64,000 nt of DNA from Brevundimonas nasdae (GTDB lineage: Bacteria; Pseudomonadota; Alphaproteobacteria; Caulobacterales; Caulobacteraceae): positions 62,001 to 126,000 of the forward strand of contig NZ_JAEPWN010000008.1 in assembly GCF_016654005.1 (NCBI RefSeq). The letters are read 5' to 3'. Positions 1-9,533 of this stretch are shown here, one piece after another. Every line of letters starts with the position of its first letter. Position 1 is the stretch's first letter. Under the pieces are notes generated by a model. The model saw nothing but the letters and a program-made list of their open reading frames with translations. It did not search any database and was not told where the DNA came from. The position numbers were made by a program, and so were the translations under genes.

Positions 1-1746
1 CATCTGTCGCGGATCAAGAGCTGGGGCTTCAACGTCCTGCGCCTGCTGACCACCTGGGAGGCGGTCGAGCACGCGGGTCAGGGCCAGTATGACGAGGCCT
101 ATCTGGATTATCTGACCGCCGTCTGCACCAAGGCCAACGACTATGGATTGGCGGTCTTCATCGACTTCCACCAGGACGTCTGGAGCCGGATGAGCGGCGG
201 CGACGGGGCACCCGGCTGGGTGTTCGAGGCGGTGGGGCTGAACCTGGCGGCCTTTGACGCCGCCGACGCGGTTCATGTGATGCAGCAGCGGTATGACTAT
301 GCGTCCAGCGAGCATCGTCAGGAAGACCGCTATCCGATGATGAGCTGGCCGCGGAATTATCAGATGCCGGTCAACGGCGTGATGTGGACCGCCTTCTTCG
401 CCGGGGCGACCCTGACGCCGGACTGGATCGTCGATGGGCGCAATGTGCAGGACTTCCTGCAGGAGACCTATCTGGGCGCCATGCGCGCGGTGGCGGAACG
501 CCTGAGGGATCTGCCGAACGTGCTGGGCTTCGACAGCCTGAATGAACCGGCGCTGGGCTGGGTCGGGCAGAAGGTGTCGGAACGCCGCGACGGGCCGGAC
601 GCCAGCAACGCGACGCCGATCTGGTCGGGGCCGCTGTGGACGCCGCTGGATTGTCTGAAGGCGGCGCGGGGCCTGCCTGTGCGCCTGCCGGTCATGAAAC
701 GCACCGGCATTGGCAAGCCTGAGGTGGTCGGCGAGACCGACCTGAACCCCAACGGCGTCTCGATCTGGCTGAACGATGGGCCTGACCCGTTCGAGGTTGC
801 CGGCGCATGGTCGTTGGTCGACGGCGTGGCGACCGTGGGAGACGAAGACTTCTTCCGCATCCGCGACGGTCGGGCCATCGACCACGAGCACGACTTCATG
901 GCCCCGTTCTTTGCGCGGGTCGCGGCCTCGATCCGCAGCGTGCGCGCCGACTGGCTGCTGTTCGGTGAGATGTGTCCCTATCTGATGATCCAGGGCAAGA
1001 CCTTCCCCCAGCCCATGCCGGAACGCACCGTCAACGCCAGCCACTGGTACGATGTCGAGATTCTGGGAACCAAGCGTTACGATTCGGATACGCCAGGCAA
1101 CGACCGCAGCCAGCGTTACGCCTTCCAACTGGGCTTCATCCGCGCCATGGGATTGGCGATGCGAGAGGGCGGGGCGCCGACCCTGATCGGCGAGTTCGGC
1201 ATCCCCTACGACATGAACGACGGCGAGGCGTTCGAACGCTGGGCCGAGGGCGATCATGGTGCCGATGTCTGGCGCGCCCATTCGCAGGCACTGGGCACCA
1301 TGTATGACACGATGGACCAGCTTCTGCTGTCCTCGACCCAGTGGAACTATTCGGCGACCAACGCCAATGACCTGCGGATCGGCGACGGCTGGAACCAGGA
1401 GGACCTGTCCATCTATTCGCCCGACCAGACGACGTCAGAGAATGATCCGGCGTCTGGTAGTCGCGCGCTGGAGGGCTTTTCTCGCCCCTATGTCCAGCGC
1501 GGGCAGGGCGTGATCGCATCGATGGCGTTCGACGCGAAGTCGCTGCGTCTGACGGCGGTGATCGAGGTGGATGAGGCGGTCACGGGGGCGACGGAGATCT
1601 TCGTGCCGAACTGGCGCTATCCCGACGGCGTCGCCGTGGCCCTGTCGGGCGTTCCGGCGGACTGGATCCATGACACGGTTTCGCAGATCGTGCGGGTCAA
1701 GGCGTCGGGCGCGGGAACCCTGAAGATCGAACTGACGGCCGGATAG
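1..1746 (+). CDS. GH5 family beta-glycosidase, 5' end outside window
   Basis: The frame is open from the first base, so the start lies upstream; 581 codons plus stop are visible. It is a family 5 TIM-barrel hydrolase. The acid/base Glu is in the LNEP motif (visible codon 182) and the nucleophile Glu is in GEFG (codon 398). The DFHQDVWSR and GGDGAPGW segments and the DGRNVQDFLQ segment recall the fungal EGCrP type (subfamily 12, glucocerebrosidase/steryl glucosidase), so a large hydrophobic beta-glucoside is a plausible substrate. The subfamily is from memory and less certain than the family. A beta-sandwich-like tail follows the barrel. It converges on the esterase gene across a shared terminator and opens a locus with GH78 and GH3 enzymes. 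Confidence 0.85.
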   Translation, partial: HLSRIKSWGFNVLRLLTTWEAVEHAGQGQYDEAYLDYLTAVCTKANDYGLAVFIDFHQDVWSRMSGGDGAPGWVFEAVGLNLAAFDAADAVHVMQQRYDYASSEHRQEDRYPMMSWPRNYQMPVNGVMWTAFFAGATLTPDWIVDGRNVQDFLQETYLGAMRAVAERLRDLPNVLGFDSLNEPALGWVGQKVSERRDGPDASNATPIWSGPLWTPLDCLKAARGLPVRLPVMKRTGIGKPEVVGETDLNPNGVSIWLNDGPDPFEVAGAWSLVDGVATVGDEDFFRIRDGRAIDHEHDFMAPFFARVAASIRSVRADWLLFGEMCPYLMIQGKTFPQPMPERTVNASHWYDVEILGTKRYDSDTPGNDRSQRYAFQLGFIRAMGLAMREGGAPTLIGEFGIPYDMNDGEAFERWAEGDHGADVWRAHSQALGTMYDTMDQLLLSSTQWNYSATNANDLRIGDGWNQEDLSIYSPDQTTSENDPASGSRALEGFSRPYVQRGQGVIASMAFDAKSLRLTAVIEVDEAVTGATEIFVPNWRYPDGVAVALSGVPADWIHDTVSQIVRVKASGAGTLKIELTAG

Positions 1747-1755
1747 GCGGAATGG

Positions 1756-1782
1756 AAAGGGGGGCTGCGAGGCTCCCCTTTT
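1756..1782. terminator. Bidirectional intrinsic terminator between convergent genes
   Basis: AAAGGGG (1756-1762) pairs with CCCCTTT (1775-1781), extended inward by GGC/GCT pairing. A and T runs at the two ends serve the GH5 gene on the plus strand and the esterase gene on the minus strand. Confidence 0.7.
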
Positions 1783-1787
1783 GTGCG

Positions 1788-3398
1788 TCAGCGTGGCGCG
1801 GCGTTCAGCGAATCCCGCAGTCGGCCCAGCGCATCCAGACGCTGCGTATTCGGAACCGGTCCCACGGTGACGCCGTCGTTGCCGATCAGCAGGGCGCGGT
1901 CGGTCCGGGCGTCATAGCGGGGCCAGGCGGGGTGGTTGGCGGCGTCGGGGCGGCCGTCACGGGCGAAGGCGACCCAGTAGTCGGCCAGGGCGGCGGCGGT
2001 GCGGTTGTCCGCTTCGCTGAAACTGCCCTTCATGCGGTTCAGATTGTCGAAGCTGAACGGAACATCGGTGGCGTGGCCCGCGCCCGCCGTGTCGCGTCGC
2101 TTTTCTTCCGGCACATAGCCGAAGCTGTAGAGCCAGACCGGGCGGTTCCTGGCCGCATCCAGCGCCGCCAGCCGTCGCGCGGGCTCTGCGAACGTCAGTT
2201 CCGACGGCATGTAGGTGTTCAGGGTGGAGCGGTCGCCATAGAGCGGCGTCAGGCTGTCGCGCGGAATATTCATGTCGGCGATGGTGCGGTCGGCGACCAT
2301 GCCGCGGAACAGGGCGGGCACGACGCCCAGCTCCAGATCGGTCGCGCCGATGATCATGGGCACATCGGCCTGCGCGCCACGCGTGAAGGCGCTCAGGACC
2401 TGGGTGGTGACCAGTTTTCCGTCGATGATCGGGCCGGAGAAGGTGTCCTTTTCCGGGGTCAGCAGGTCCAGGCGGCCCTTGATGCGGTCCACCGGGATGG
2501 CGCGCAGATCGGCGGCCGAGGCGTTTCTGAGGTTCTGGGCGGCGGCGAAGGCCACGCCGACGCTTTCGCCCGAGCGCGCATCGCCGGCCGCCTTCAGGTC
2601 GGGCCACTGGTCACGACCGCCGCCTGACTGGACGATGGCGCGATGGAACAGGCCGTGCGCCTGCTGGATGTTCATCAGCTGAAGGACAGATCCGCCGCCC
2701 GCCGACTGGCCCATGATGGTCACGCGCGACGGGTCGCCGCCCAAGACCGCGATATTGTCATGCACCCATTTCAGTGCCGCGACCTGATCCATCAGGCCGT
2801 AGTTGCCGGTCGGGGCGGCGCCCGCTTCTGCGGTCAGGGCGGGGTGGGCGAAGAAGCCGAAACGGCCCAGGCGATAGTTGAAGGTGACCACGACCGCGCC
2901 GCGCTCGGCCAGCCTGGCGCCGTCGAAGATCGGCTGGCTGCCCGAGCCCATGATGAAGCCCCCGCCGTGAATCCAGACGATGACCGGAGCCGGGCCGCCC
3001 GTGCGATGCTTGGGCGTCCAGACGTTCAGGCTCAGGCAGTCTTCGCTGGTCGGCAGACGGCTTTGCGTGTCGTCCCATGCCGGGCGCGGCTGGATGCAGT
3101 CGTCGCCATAGGTGCTGGCGTCGCGCACCTCGCTCCAGTGCGGTGCGGCCTGGGGGGCGCGCCAGCGCAGGTCGCCGACCGGCGGGGCGGCATAGGGGAT
3201 GTTCTTGAACGACAGCACCGCGCCTTCGTCCACGCCCTTGACCGGGCCCTGGGCGATGCGGGTCTCGATCGAGACGCCCGGGGTGGGGACTGCGGCGATC
3301 GGTCCCTGGGCGCAGGCACCGAGCGCCATCAGGGTCACGCCCAGACAGGCCGCTGTCCAGGCGGTGCGGGATTTCAGGCGGCGGCGTGTCTGGACCAT
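1788..3398 (-). CDS. Type B carboxylesterase, predicted lipoprotein
   Basis: This 536-residue carboxylesterase/lipase family enzyme hydrolyses carboxylic esters. The N-terminus has a basic region, a hydrophobic stretch and a lipobox LGAC with Cys29, so it should be an outer-envelope lipoprotein. The oxyanion HGGG is at 144-147 and the nucleophile Ser232 is in GQSAGG; a His in GHATDVPF near the C-terminus completes the usual triad. The ATG start has a GGGGAG ribosome site. It is divergent from a tetR gene with a palindrome between them, so repression by that TetR is likely. In this locus it probably removes acyl groups from an imported glycoside; the actual ester is unknown. Unlike the second type B esterase in the window, it is exported. 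Confidence 0.88.
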   Translation of the reverse strand: MVQTRRRLKSRTAWTAACLGVTLMALGACAQGPIAAVPTPGVSIETRIAQGPVKGVDEGAVLSFKNIPYAAPPVGDLRWRAPQAAPHWSEVRDASTYGDDCIQPRPAWDDTQSRLPTSEDCLSLNVWTPKHRTGGPAPVIVWIHGGGFIMGSGSQPIFDGARLAERGAVVVTFNYRLGRFGFFAHPALTAEAGAAPTGNYGLMDQVAALKWVHDNIAVLGGDPSRVTIMGQSAGGGSVLQLMNIQQAHGLFHRAIVQSGGGRDQWPDLKAAGDARSGESVGVAFAAAQNLRNASAADLRAIPVDRIKGRLDLLTPEKDTFSGPIIDGKLVTTQVLSAFTRGAQADVPMIIGATDLELGVVPALFRGMVADRTIADMNIPRDSLTPLYGDRSTLNTYMPSELTFAEPARRLAALDAARNRPVWLYSFGYVPEEKRRDTAGAGHATDVPFSFDNLNRMKGSFSEADNRTAAALADYWVAFARDGRPDAANHPAWPRYDARTDRALLIGNDGVTVGPVPNTQRLDALGRLRDSLNAAPR

Positions 3399-3466
3399 CT
3401 GTGGCTTCTCCCCGATCAGCGCGGCGGATCACAGTCCGGCGTCTTGGCCTGATCGCTTGCACAATA

Positions 3467-3486
3467 CGCTATGCAGATGCATAACG
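3467..3486. promoter_or_regulatory. Candidate TetR operator palindrome
   Basis: CGCTATGCA (3467-3475), GA, TGCATAACG (3478-3486): the arms match at 8 of 9 positions and the core TATGCA-GA-TGCATA is perfect. It lies between the divergent esterase and tetR genes, the normal place for an autoregulated TetR operator. Confidence 0.6.
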
Positions 3487-3584
3487 AATGTCGAGTGGCC
3501 TTTGCAGGTTGCGTTTCGGTAGACTCCAGAATCGGCGTTCCACGAGATCGTCGTTCGGATGTATGTTGTTTCAGGTGAACGGTT

Positions 3585-4205
3585 TTGACCAAGGTCAACC
3601 TCAGGGTCCAGCAACGCGAGGCGACGCAGGCCAGCCTGCTTCAGGCGGCGCTGGAAGTGTTTTCCGAAAAGGGGTTCGACGGCGCCTCCACGCGTGAGAT
3701 CGCAGCCCTGGCCGGGGCGCACAACGCCCTGATCAAATATCACTTCTCCAGCAAGGACGCGCTGTGGCGCGCCGCCGTGGCCTTCCTGTTCGAGCGTCAG
3801 GCCAAGGAGCTGGCCATGCCGCGTCATGACGACCCGGTTCATGCCGACTTCCGGGCCTATGCCCGCGCGGTGATCCGCGCCGTGGTCCTGTATTACGCCA
3901 AACACCCCGAGCACGCCCGCCTGATGGTTCAGGAGAGCATGCGCGACAACGATCGCCTGAACTGGGCCGCCGACACCTTCATCGTCGACATCAGCCGCGT
4001 CTCGGGCAAATTCATCGAAATGTGCAAGCGCGAGGGCATCCTGCCCGACGTGTCGACGCCCGCCCTGGTCTATATCTTCGTCGGCGCGGCCCAGACCTTC
4101 TACGCGCTGGCTCCCGAAGTCCGACGCGTCTGGAACATCGATCCTGCCGATCCCGACGTCATCGAGGCGCACGCTGAGGCGCTTGTGAAAGTGCTGGTCC
4201 GCTAG
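3585..4205 (+). CDS. TetR family transcriptional regulator
   Basis: This is a 206-residue TetR-type repressor. The N-terminal helix-turn-helix covers about residues 10-55, with EVFSEKGFDGASTREIAALAG followed by the recognition-helix end IKYHF; the C-terminal ligand domain is helical. An in-frame TGA at 3576 forces the start to the TTG at 3585, which has AGGTGA upstream. It is divergent from the esterase gene and the small exported protein follows it closely, so it likely controls the esterase and perhaps the downstream rhamnosidase genes. The inducer is unknown; a deglycosylated or deacylated product of the locus is plausible. Confidence 0.85.
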   Translation: MTKVNLRVQQREATQASLLQAALEVFSEKGFDGASTREIAALAGAHNALIKYHFSSKDALWRAAVAFLFERQAKELAMPRHDDPVHADFRAYARAVIRAVVLYYAKHPEHARLMVQESMRDNDRLNWAADTFIVDISRVSGKFIEMCKREGILPDVSTPALVYIFVGAAQTFYALAPEVRRVWNIDPADPDVIEAHAEALVKVLVR

Positions 4206-4255
4206 TCACGGACACCGGCCAAACCCAGACAGAACACGCTCAAAGGAAACGACCA

Positions 4256-4618
4256 ATGATCCGCTCTCTTGCCATCGCCGCCGCTCTGGCCCTGACCGCA
4301 GTCGCCGCTCCGGCCATGGCGCAGACGCCTGCGCCCGCCGCCGCGCAACCCGCCCCCAAGTTCACCGTCGACACGACGATGGCCGAGATCAGCGCCGATC
4401 CGCAGGCCAAGGTGGTGCTGGGCGACTTCTTCGAGAAGCGCCGCATCGCCGCCGGCGCCCCGGCCATGACGCCGGAAGAATCCGCTGGTCTGGCTGAAAT
4501 GATCGGCGGCCTGTCGCCCCGTCAGCTGGCCGAGTTCCCGCAGGCCAATCTGGACGACGCCGCTCTGGCTGAACTGGACGCCCTGCTGCGCGCTGTTCCG
4601 GCGCACGCCAACCACTGA
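4256..4618 (+). CDS. Small exported helical protein of unknown function
   Basis: This 120-residue protein has a clear Sec signal peptide (cleavage after AMA near residue 22) and an Ala/Pro linker. A predicted alpha-helical domain follows, running from FTVDTTMAEI to the C-terminus. The pattern (TTMAEISADPQAKVVL early, LSPRQLAEF and a final helix later) resembles a short domain I recall as a separate protein or C-terminal appendage of secreted hydrolases in sphingomonads and Caulobacterales; that comparison is from memory. An AAAGGA ribosome site precedes the ATG. It sits between tetR and the rhamnosidase gene, suggesting a periplasmic accessory role. No catalytic motif is visible. Confidence 0.75.
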   Translation: MIRSLAIAAALALTAVAAPAMAQTPAPAAAQPAPKFTVDTTMAEISADPQAKVVLGDFFEKRRIAAGAPAMTPEESAGLAEMIGGLSPRQLAEFPQANLDDAALAELDALLRAVPAHANH

Positions 4619-4704
4619 GACGACCCTGCGGCCGGGCGGCTGTTCGCCCGGTCGTGACCATTACGCGTAACTGACCGCGAAAGCGGCCAACGGGAGAGCC
4701 CGCC

Positions 4705-7700
4705 ATGTCGATGCTCAAGCTAGCCGTGGCGGGTTTCGCCTGCCTGACTGTCGCCGCAGGCGCTGCGCGCGCCGATGATGTTGAGGCGACGGATCGTCCC
4801 TCGGCCCTGGTCGTCAACGGCGCGCCCAGTCCGCTGGGCATCGACACCCTGAACCCGCGCCTGTCGTGGCGTCCGCCCGCCGCCCGCGCGCAGAGCGCCT
4901 ATCAGCTGCGCGTCGGCGTGTCCGAGCAGGCCCTGATGGCCGGGCAGGTGATCTGGGACACCGGTCGCGTCCGTTCAGCCACCGATGCGGCCGTCATCTA
5001 CCAGGGGCCCGTTCTGTCTTCGCGCGACCGCCGGGTCTGGCAGGTTCGCACCTGGGACGGACGTGGCCGCGCCTCGCCCTGGAGCAATGTCGCGTCGTGG
5101 GAGATGGGGCTGCTGAACCCGTCCGACTGGACCGCGACCTGGATCTCGCGCAACGCCGCCGCGCCCACGGGGTGGTCGGATGCCACGATCACCGTCGATT
5201 TCACGCTTAAGGGCCGTCAGTTCGACGTGCTGTTCCGCGCCTCGCCTGAGGGCAAGACCTATGGCGAGGCCTATGTCTGGCGCATCGGCGAGGACGAGGG
5301 GCGGGCGGTTCTGAACGCCCAGGTGCGCCGCTATCCGGGCGGGACGCGGGCGGTGGTCAATCAGACATCTCTGAAGAAGGTCGACCTGGGCATGACGGCG
5401 GACGCCCTGCGGCAGGGCCGTCACAGCCTGAGCATCGAGGCCGTCGGCGACCGGATAGTCACCCGCCTGGATGGACGCGTGATCGACGAGATGCATGACG
5501 ACGCCCAGACGCGCGGCACGGTGGGCTTCCTGTCCGCCGCGCCAGACGCCGCCGTCGTGCACCGCCTGTCTGTGGTTCCCACCGAGGGCGCGCCGTTCGA
5601 AACCACCTTCGCCAATGGCGAGAACCCGTTCACGGGCGGCAGCCTGGGCGCAGATGGCCTGATCATCGCCTCGGGCGTGCCGACCAAGGATATCGTGCTG
5701 CCTCTCTCGAACCCGGCGCCCCTGTTGAGGCGGGCGTTCACGGTGGGGCAGGGCCAGATTGCCTCGGCGCGTCTCTATGTGGCGGCAGGCGGCTGGGCCG
5801 ATCTGACGCTGAACGGCGGGGTTCTGTCCGAACTGCCGATGGCGCCGGGCTGGACCGACTACGGCAAGCGCGTCCTCTATCAGACCTATGACGTCACCAG
5901 TCTGTTGGGCGCAGGCGAGAATGTGCTGGCCGCCGAACTTGGCCGCGCCTGGTACGGGGTGACCGAGCCGAACGAGTGGTATTTCCACAAGGCCCCGTGG
6001 CACGCCGAGCCGTCCCTACGGGCCCAGCTTGAAATTACCTATGCTGACGGCGGTCGTGAGGTGGTCACGACCGATCGCAACTGGACGACCGCCGACGGTC
6101 CCACCCTTCATGACTCCATCTATGCGGGCGAACGCTATGACGCGCGGCGTGAGCCGATCGGCTGGCGCTCGGCGCGTTTCACCGGACAGGGCTGGACGCC
6201 TGCGCTGGAGGCGGCGGCGCCTGCGGGCAAACTGGTCGCCGCCGCTGCTGATCCGATCCGCCCTATCGAGCAGGTCCAGCCCGTCGCGCGGGTCGAGGTT
6301 CGGCCCGGCGTCTGGGTGTTCGACTTCGGCCGCATCCTGACGGGGCGTCCGCAACTGAAGATGACGGGGCCGGCGGGCCGCACCGTCACCCTGGTCCTGA
6401 CGGAAAAGAAGGCCGAGGATGGGTCGGCTCAGGTCGCCAGCGGCCTGATCGACGCCCAGCTTCAGACCTATCACTACACATTCGCGGGGACCGGCGTTGA
6501 GCATTGGGCGCCGCGCTTCAGCTATGCGGGTTTCCGCTATGTGCAGGTCGAGGGTCTTGGATCGGCGCCGGGCGAAGACTTTGTCACAGCCGAGATCATC
6601 CATTCCGACGTCGAGCGCATCGGCGCCTTCGAGAGCGGCAATGAACTGATCAACCGCATCCAGCAGGCGTCGCAGAACGCCCTGCTGAACAATATGCACG
6701 GCCTGATGAGCGACACGCCCAGCCTGGAGAAGAACGGCTGGACCGGCGATGGCCAGGCCTCGGCCTCCGCCGCCAGCATCAACTTCGGCATGGCGCGGGT
6801 CTGGACGAAGTGGCTGGCTGACTTCCGCGACGCCCAGGCGGCCAGCGGTGAGTTGCCGGAGATCGTGCCGTCCACGCCCTATTACGGTTTCGACCAGACG
6901 CCGGGCTGGTCCTACATCTGGGGGCCGACACCGTCGTGGGATGCGGCCATGTTCGTCATCTCCGACGACATGCTGCGCCATTATGGCGACGAGCGGATCA
7001 TCGCCGACATGTATGCGAGCCAGAAACGTCTGGTGGACTACACCTCGACCTTCATCACCGCACCCGACTTCACCTATTCCAGAGGGTTGGGCGACTATGC
7101 GGGCAAGGGGCCCTTCGGGCCGGTCGATGCGACGGCCTCGGCCTATTATTTCTACATGGTTTCGACGCTGGGGCGGAACGCCGCGACCCTGGGCAAAACC
7201 GAGGACGCCGCTCGCTATCAGGCGTTGGCCGCGCAGGTTCGCGAGGCCTATAACCGCAAATACTGGGACGCGGAGACGCATCGCTATGTGACACGCGCGG
7301 TCGAGAACGGGCCGACCCCGCCGTTCAGCCAGACCCAGAACATCCTGCCGCTGGCCTTCGGCATCGTGCCCGACGGTGAGCAGCAGCACGTCGCCGACGC
7401 CGTCGCCGCCGACCTGGAAGCCAATGATTATACCCTGACCATGGGCGTCTATCCGATGCGGTATGGCCTGACCCTGCTGACGGACTACGGCCACGCCGAC
7501 ACCGTGTACAAGGTGGCGACCAAGACGACCCAGCCCAGCTGGGGCTTCTGGCTGGCCAATGACATCAACTCGATGCTGGAAGGCTGGGGCCTGAACTCCC
7601 GCTCGTGGAACCACCACTATTTCGCGCTGGTCAGTGACTGGTTCTACGAGGGTCTGGCAGGCATTCGGGCGGGTTCGCCTGGCTTTGCCGACGTGGTCAT

Positions 7701-7971
7701 CCGTCCGGCCCTGCCCACCGGACTGGATCACGCCTCGGGCCGGGTGGTGACGCCGCGCGGTGAGGTGCGCTCGGCCTGGCGCAGGGAAGGGGAGACGGCT
7801 GTTCTGGATGTGGTGATTCCCGGCGCGACCCACGCAGAGGTCTGGCTGCCCAATGGCGGCGAGCGGCTGAAACGCACGCCACGCGGCGCGCGCTACCTCA
7901 GAAACGAGAATGGACATGCCGTCTATGCGGCGGCCCCTGGTGCAGCTACATTCATCTTCATGCAAAGATGA
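4705..7971 (+). CDS. GH78 alpha-L-rhamnosidase, exported
   Basis: At 1088 residues it has the full family length: signal peptide (about 1-23, ending ARA), an Ig-like N-terminal domain (LVVNGAPSPLGIDTLNPRLSW), jelly-roll domains, an (alpha/alpha)6 barrel from about residue 640, and a C-terminal beta domain. The family active-site pattern D-x-P-x-x-E-x-x-G-W-x-G-D appears as DTPSLEKNGWTGD (D670, E675). It releases terminal alpha-L-rhamnose from glycosides and should act in the periplasm. A GGGAGA ribosome site precedes ATG 4705; ATG 4711 is also possible. The acyl-CoA ligase gene follows after only 10 bases, so the two are probably cotranscribed. Confidence 0.92.
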   Translation: MSMLKLAVAGFACLTVAAGAARADDVEATDRPSALVVNGAPSPLGIDTLNPRLSWRPPAARAQSAYQLRVGVSEQALMAGQVIWDTGRVRSATDAAVIYQGPVLSSRDRRVWQVRTWDGRGRASPWSNVASWEMGLLNPSDWTATWISRNAAAPTGWSDATITVDFTLKGRQFDVLFRASPEGKTYGEAYVWRIGEDEGRAVLNAQVRRYPGGTRAVVNQTSLKKVDLGMTADALRQGRHSLSIEAVGDRIVTRLDGRVIDEMHDDAQTRGTVGFLSAAPDAAVVHRLSVVPTEGAPFETTFANGENPFTGGSLGADGLIIASGVPTKDIVLPLSNPAPLLRRAFTVGQGQIASARLYVAAGGWADLTLNGGVLSELPMAPGWTDYGKRVLYQTYDVTSLLGAGENVLAAELGRAWYGVTEPNEWYFHKAPWHAEPSLRAQLEITYADGGREVVTTDRNWTTADGPTLHDSIYAGERYDARREPIGWRSARFTGQGWTPALEAAAPAGKLVAAAADPIRPIEQVQPVARVEVRPGVWVFDFGRILTGRPQLKMTGPAGRTVTLVLTEKKAEDGSAQVASGLIDAQLQTYHYTFAGTGVEHWAPRFSYAGFRYVQVEGLGSAPGEDFVTAEIIHSDVERIGAFESGNELINRIQQASQNALLNNMHGLMSDTPSLEKNGWTGDGQASASAASINFGMARVWTKWLADFRDAQAASGELPEIVPSTPYYGFDQTPGWSYIWGPTPSWDAAMFVISDDMLRHYGDERIIADMYASQKRLVDYTSTFITAPDFTYSRGLGDYAGKGPFGPVDATASAYYFYMVSTLGRNAATLGKTEDAARYQALAAQVREAYNRKYWDAETHRYVTRAVENGPTPPFSQTQNILPLAFGIVPDGEQQHVADAVAADLEANDYTLTMGVYPMRYGLTLLTDYGHADTVYKVATKTTQPSWGFWLANDINSMLEGWGLNSRSWNHHYFALVSDWFYEGLAGIRAGSPGFADVVIRPALPTGLDHASGRVVTPRGEVRSAWRREGETAVLDVVIPGATHAEVWLPNGGERLKRTPRGARYLRNENGHAVYAAAPGAATFIFMQR

Positions 7972-7981
7972 GTGAAACGAT

Positions 7982-9487
7982 TTGACCCAGACTGTCTCTT
8001 CCCTTTCCGAAGCCATCGCCCAGCACGCGCGTGACGGCGGTGACCGCCCCGCCCTGATCCAGGGTGATGTGATCCTGACCTATGCGGGGCTCGACGCCCT
8101 GATGAACCGGGTCGTCGCCGCCCTCCAACGCGACGGCCTGTCGGTCGGCGACCGCGTGGCCCTGTTGGGCGAGCCGAGTGTCGAATACGCCGCCGCCTTT
8201 GTATCGGTGGTTCGTGCGGGCATGACGCCGGTGCCGCTCGCGCCCAGCGTGACGGACGAGACGTTGAAGGCGATGCTGGTCGACGCCAATCCGCGTCTGG
8301 TCTTTTCGGACGCCAGCCAGTCGGCGCGTCTGGACGGGTTCGAGATCGTGACCCTGGACGGTTCGGCGGGCGGCAGGGCCTGGCTAGACTGGCTGGCCCC
8401 CGAAGGCGCGGCGCCGGTGGTGGAGCCGATTGATCCGGCGACCGCCTTCAACATCATCTATTCGTCCGGCACGACGGGGGTGCCCAAGGGCATCATCCAT
8501 TCGCACCGGATGCGCGAAGGCCAGATGGGCGCCTTGTCCGCCCTGTTCAGCGGCGAAGTCGTCACTCTGCTGACGACGCCGCTCTATTCCAACACGACGC
8601 TGGTGACCCTGCTGCCGACGCTGCGGGCAGGCGGCGCGGTCGTGGTGATGCGCAAGTTCGACACCAAATCGTTCCTGGAGCTGTCGCAGAAGCACGCCAT
8701 CACCCACACCATGCTGGTGCCGGTTCAGTACCAGCGCCTGATGGCGGAACCCGCGTTTGACGACTTCGACCTGTCGTCGTTCCAGCTCAAGCTCTGCACC
8801 AGCGCGCCCTTCTCGGTGGAGTTGAAATCCGAGGTGCTACGCCGCTGGCCGGGTGGTCTGCTGGAGATCTTCGGCATGACCGAAGGCGGCGGCATCTGCT
8901 TCCTGCCCGCCCATCTGTTCCCCGAGAAACTGCACACGGTCGGCATGCCCGCGCCGGGGTCGGACATCCGCATCATCAACGACGACGGCGTTGAACAGCC
9001 GGTCGGCGAGACGGGCGAGATCGTCAGCCATTCGGCCCAGATGATGATCGGCTACAACAACCGTCCGGAGGCCACAGAGGCGGGACGCTGGACGGATCCT
9101 GAAGGCCGCGCTTTCATCCGCACCGGCGACCTGGGCCGGTTTGACGCCGAGGGCTTCCTGCAGATCGTCGGGCGCAAAAAGGACATGATTATTTCGGGCG
9201 GATTCAACATCTACCCGATCGATCTTGAGGTTCAGATTGACGCCCACCCCGAGGTGCTTGAGGCCGCCGTCATCGGCGTGCCGGACGCCAAATGGGGCGA
9301 GACGCCGGTGGCCTATGTCGTGCGCCAGCCGGGCGCGACCATCGAGGCGGAGGCCCTGCGCGTCTGGGCCAATGAGCGGCTGGGTTCCTTGCAGCGGGTG
9401 TCGGCGATCACCTTCGTCGACGAACTGCCGCGCAATGGTCTGGGCAAGGTCTTGAAGACCGCCCTGGCCGAGATGGCCGCAGCTTAA
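7982..9487 (+). CDS. AMP-forming acyl-CoA ligase (ANL superfamily)
   Basis: This 501-residue cytoplasmic enzyme activates a carboxylic acid to its CoA thioester through an acyl-AMP. The phosphate-binding motif YSSGTTGVPKG starts at Y160. FGMTEGGG, RTGDLGRF and GRKKDMIISGG follow in the usual order, and the catalytic Lys489 is in RNGLGKVLK. An in-frame TGA at 7973 makes the TTG at 7982 the first usable start. It lies 10 bases after the rhamnosidase gene. The sequence does not reveal the acid. Pairing with glycosidases and esterases suggests an aromatic, fatty or sterol side-chain acid released from the glycoside. Confidence 0.9.
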   Translation: MTQTVSSLSEAIAQHARDGGDRPALIQGDVILTYAGLDALMNRVVAALQRDGLSVGDRVALLGEPSVEYAAAFVSVVRAGMTPVPLAPSVTDETLKAMLVDANPRLVFSDASQSARLDGFEIVTLDGSAGGRAWLDWLAPEGAAPVVEPIDPATAFNIIYSSGTTGVPKGIIHSHRMREGQMGALSALFSGEVVTLLTTPLYSNTTLVTLLPTLRAGGAVVVMRKFDTKSFLELSQKHAITHTMLVPVQYQRLMAEPAFDDFDLSSFQLKLCTSAPFSVELKSEVLRRWPGGLLEIFGMTEGGGICFLPAHLFPEKLHTVGMPAPGSDIRIINDDGVEQPVGETGEIVSHSAQMMIGYNNRPEATEAGRWTDPEGRAFIRTGDLGRFDAEGFLQIVGRKKDMIISGGFNIYPIDLEVQIDAHPEVLEAAVIGVPDAKWGETPVAYVVRQPGATIEAEALRVWANERLGSLQRVSAITFVDELPRNGLGKVLKTALAEMAAA

Positions 9488-9492
9488 GAACC

Positions 9493-9527
9493 AACGGGCG
9501 GCCCAGTGATGGGCCGCCCGTTTCGGT
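9493..9527. terminator. Strong bidirectional terminator
   Basis: AACGGGCGGCCCA (9493-9505), loop GTGA, TGGGCCGCCCGTT (9510-9522): a perfect 13-bp stem between the convergent ligase and hydrolase genes. Confidence 0.75.
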
Positions 9528-9533
9528 TCGTGG

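Noticed and set aside
4632-4651. Hairpin CCGGGCG/CGCCCGG between the small exported protein and the rhamnosidase gene
   Set aside because: No T run and a short stem; not enough to call a terminator.
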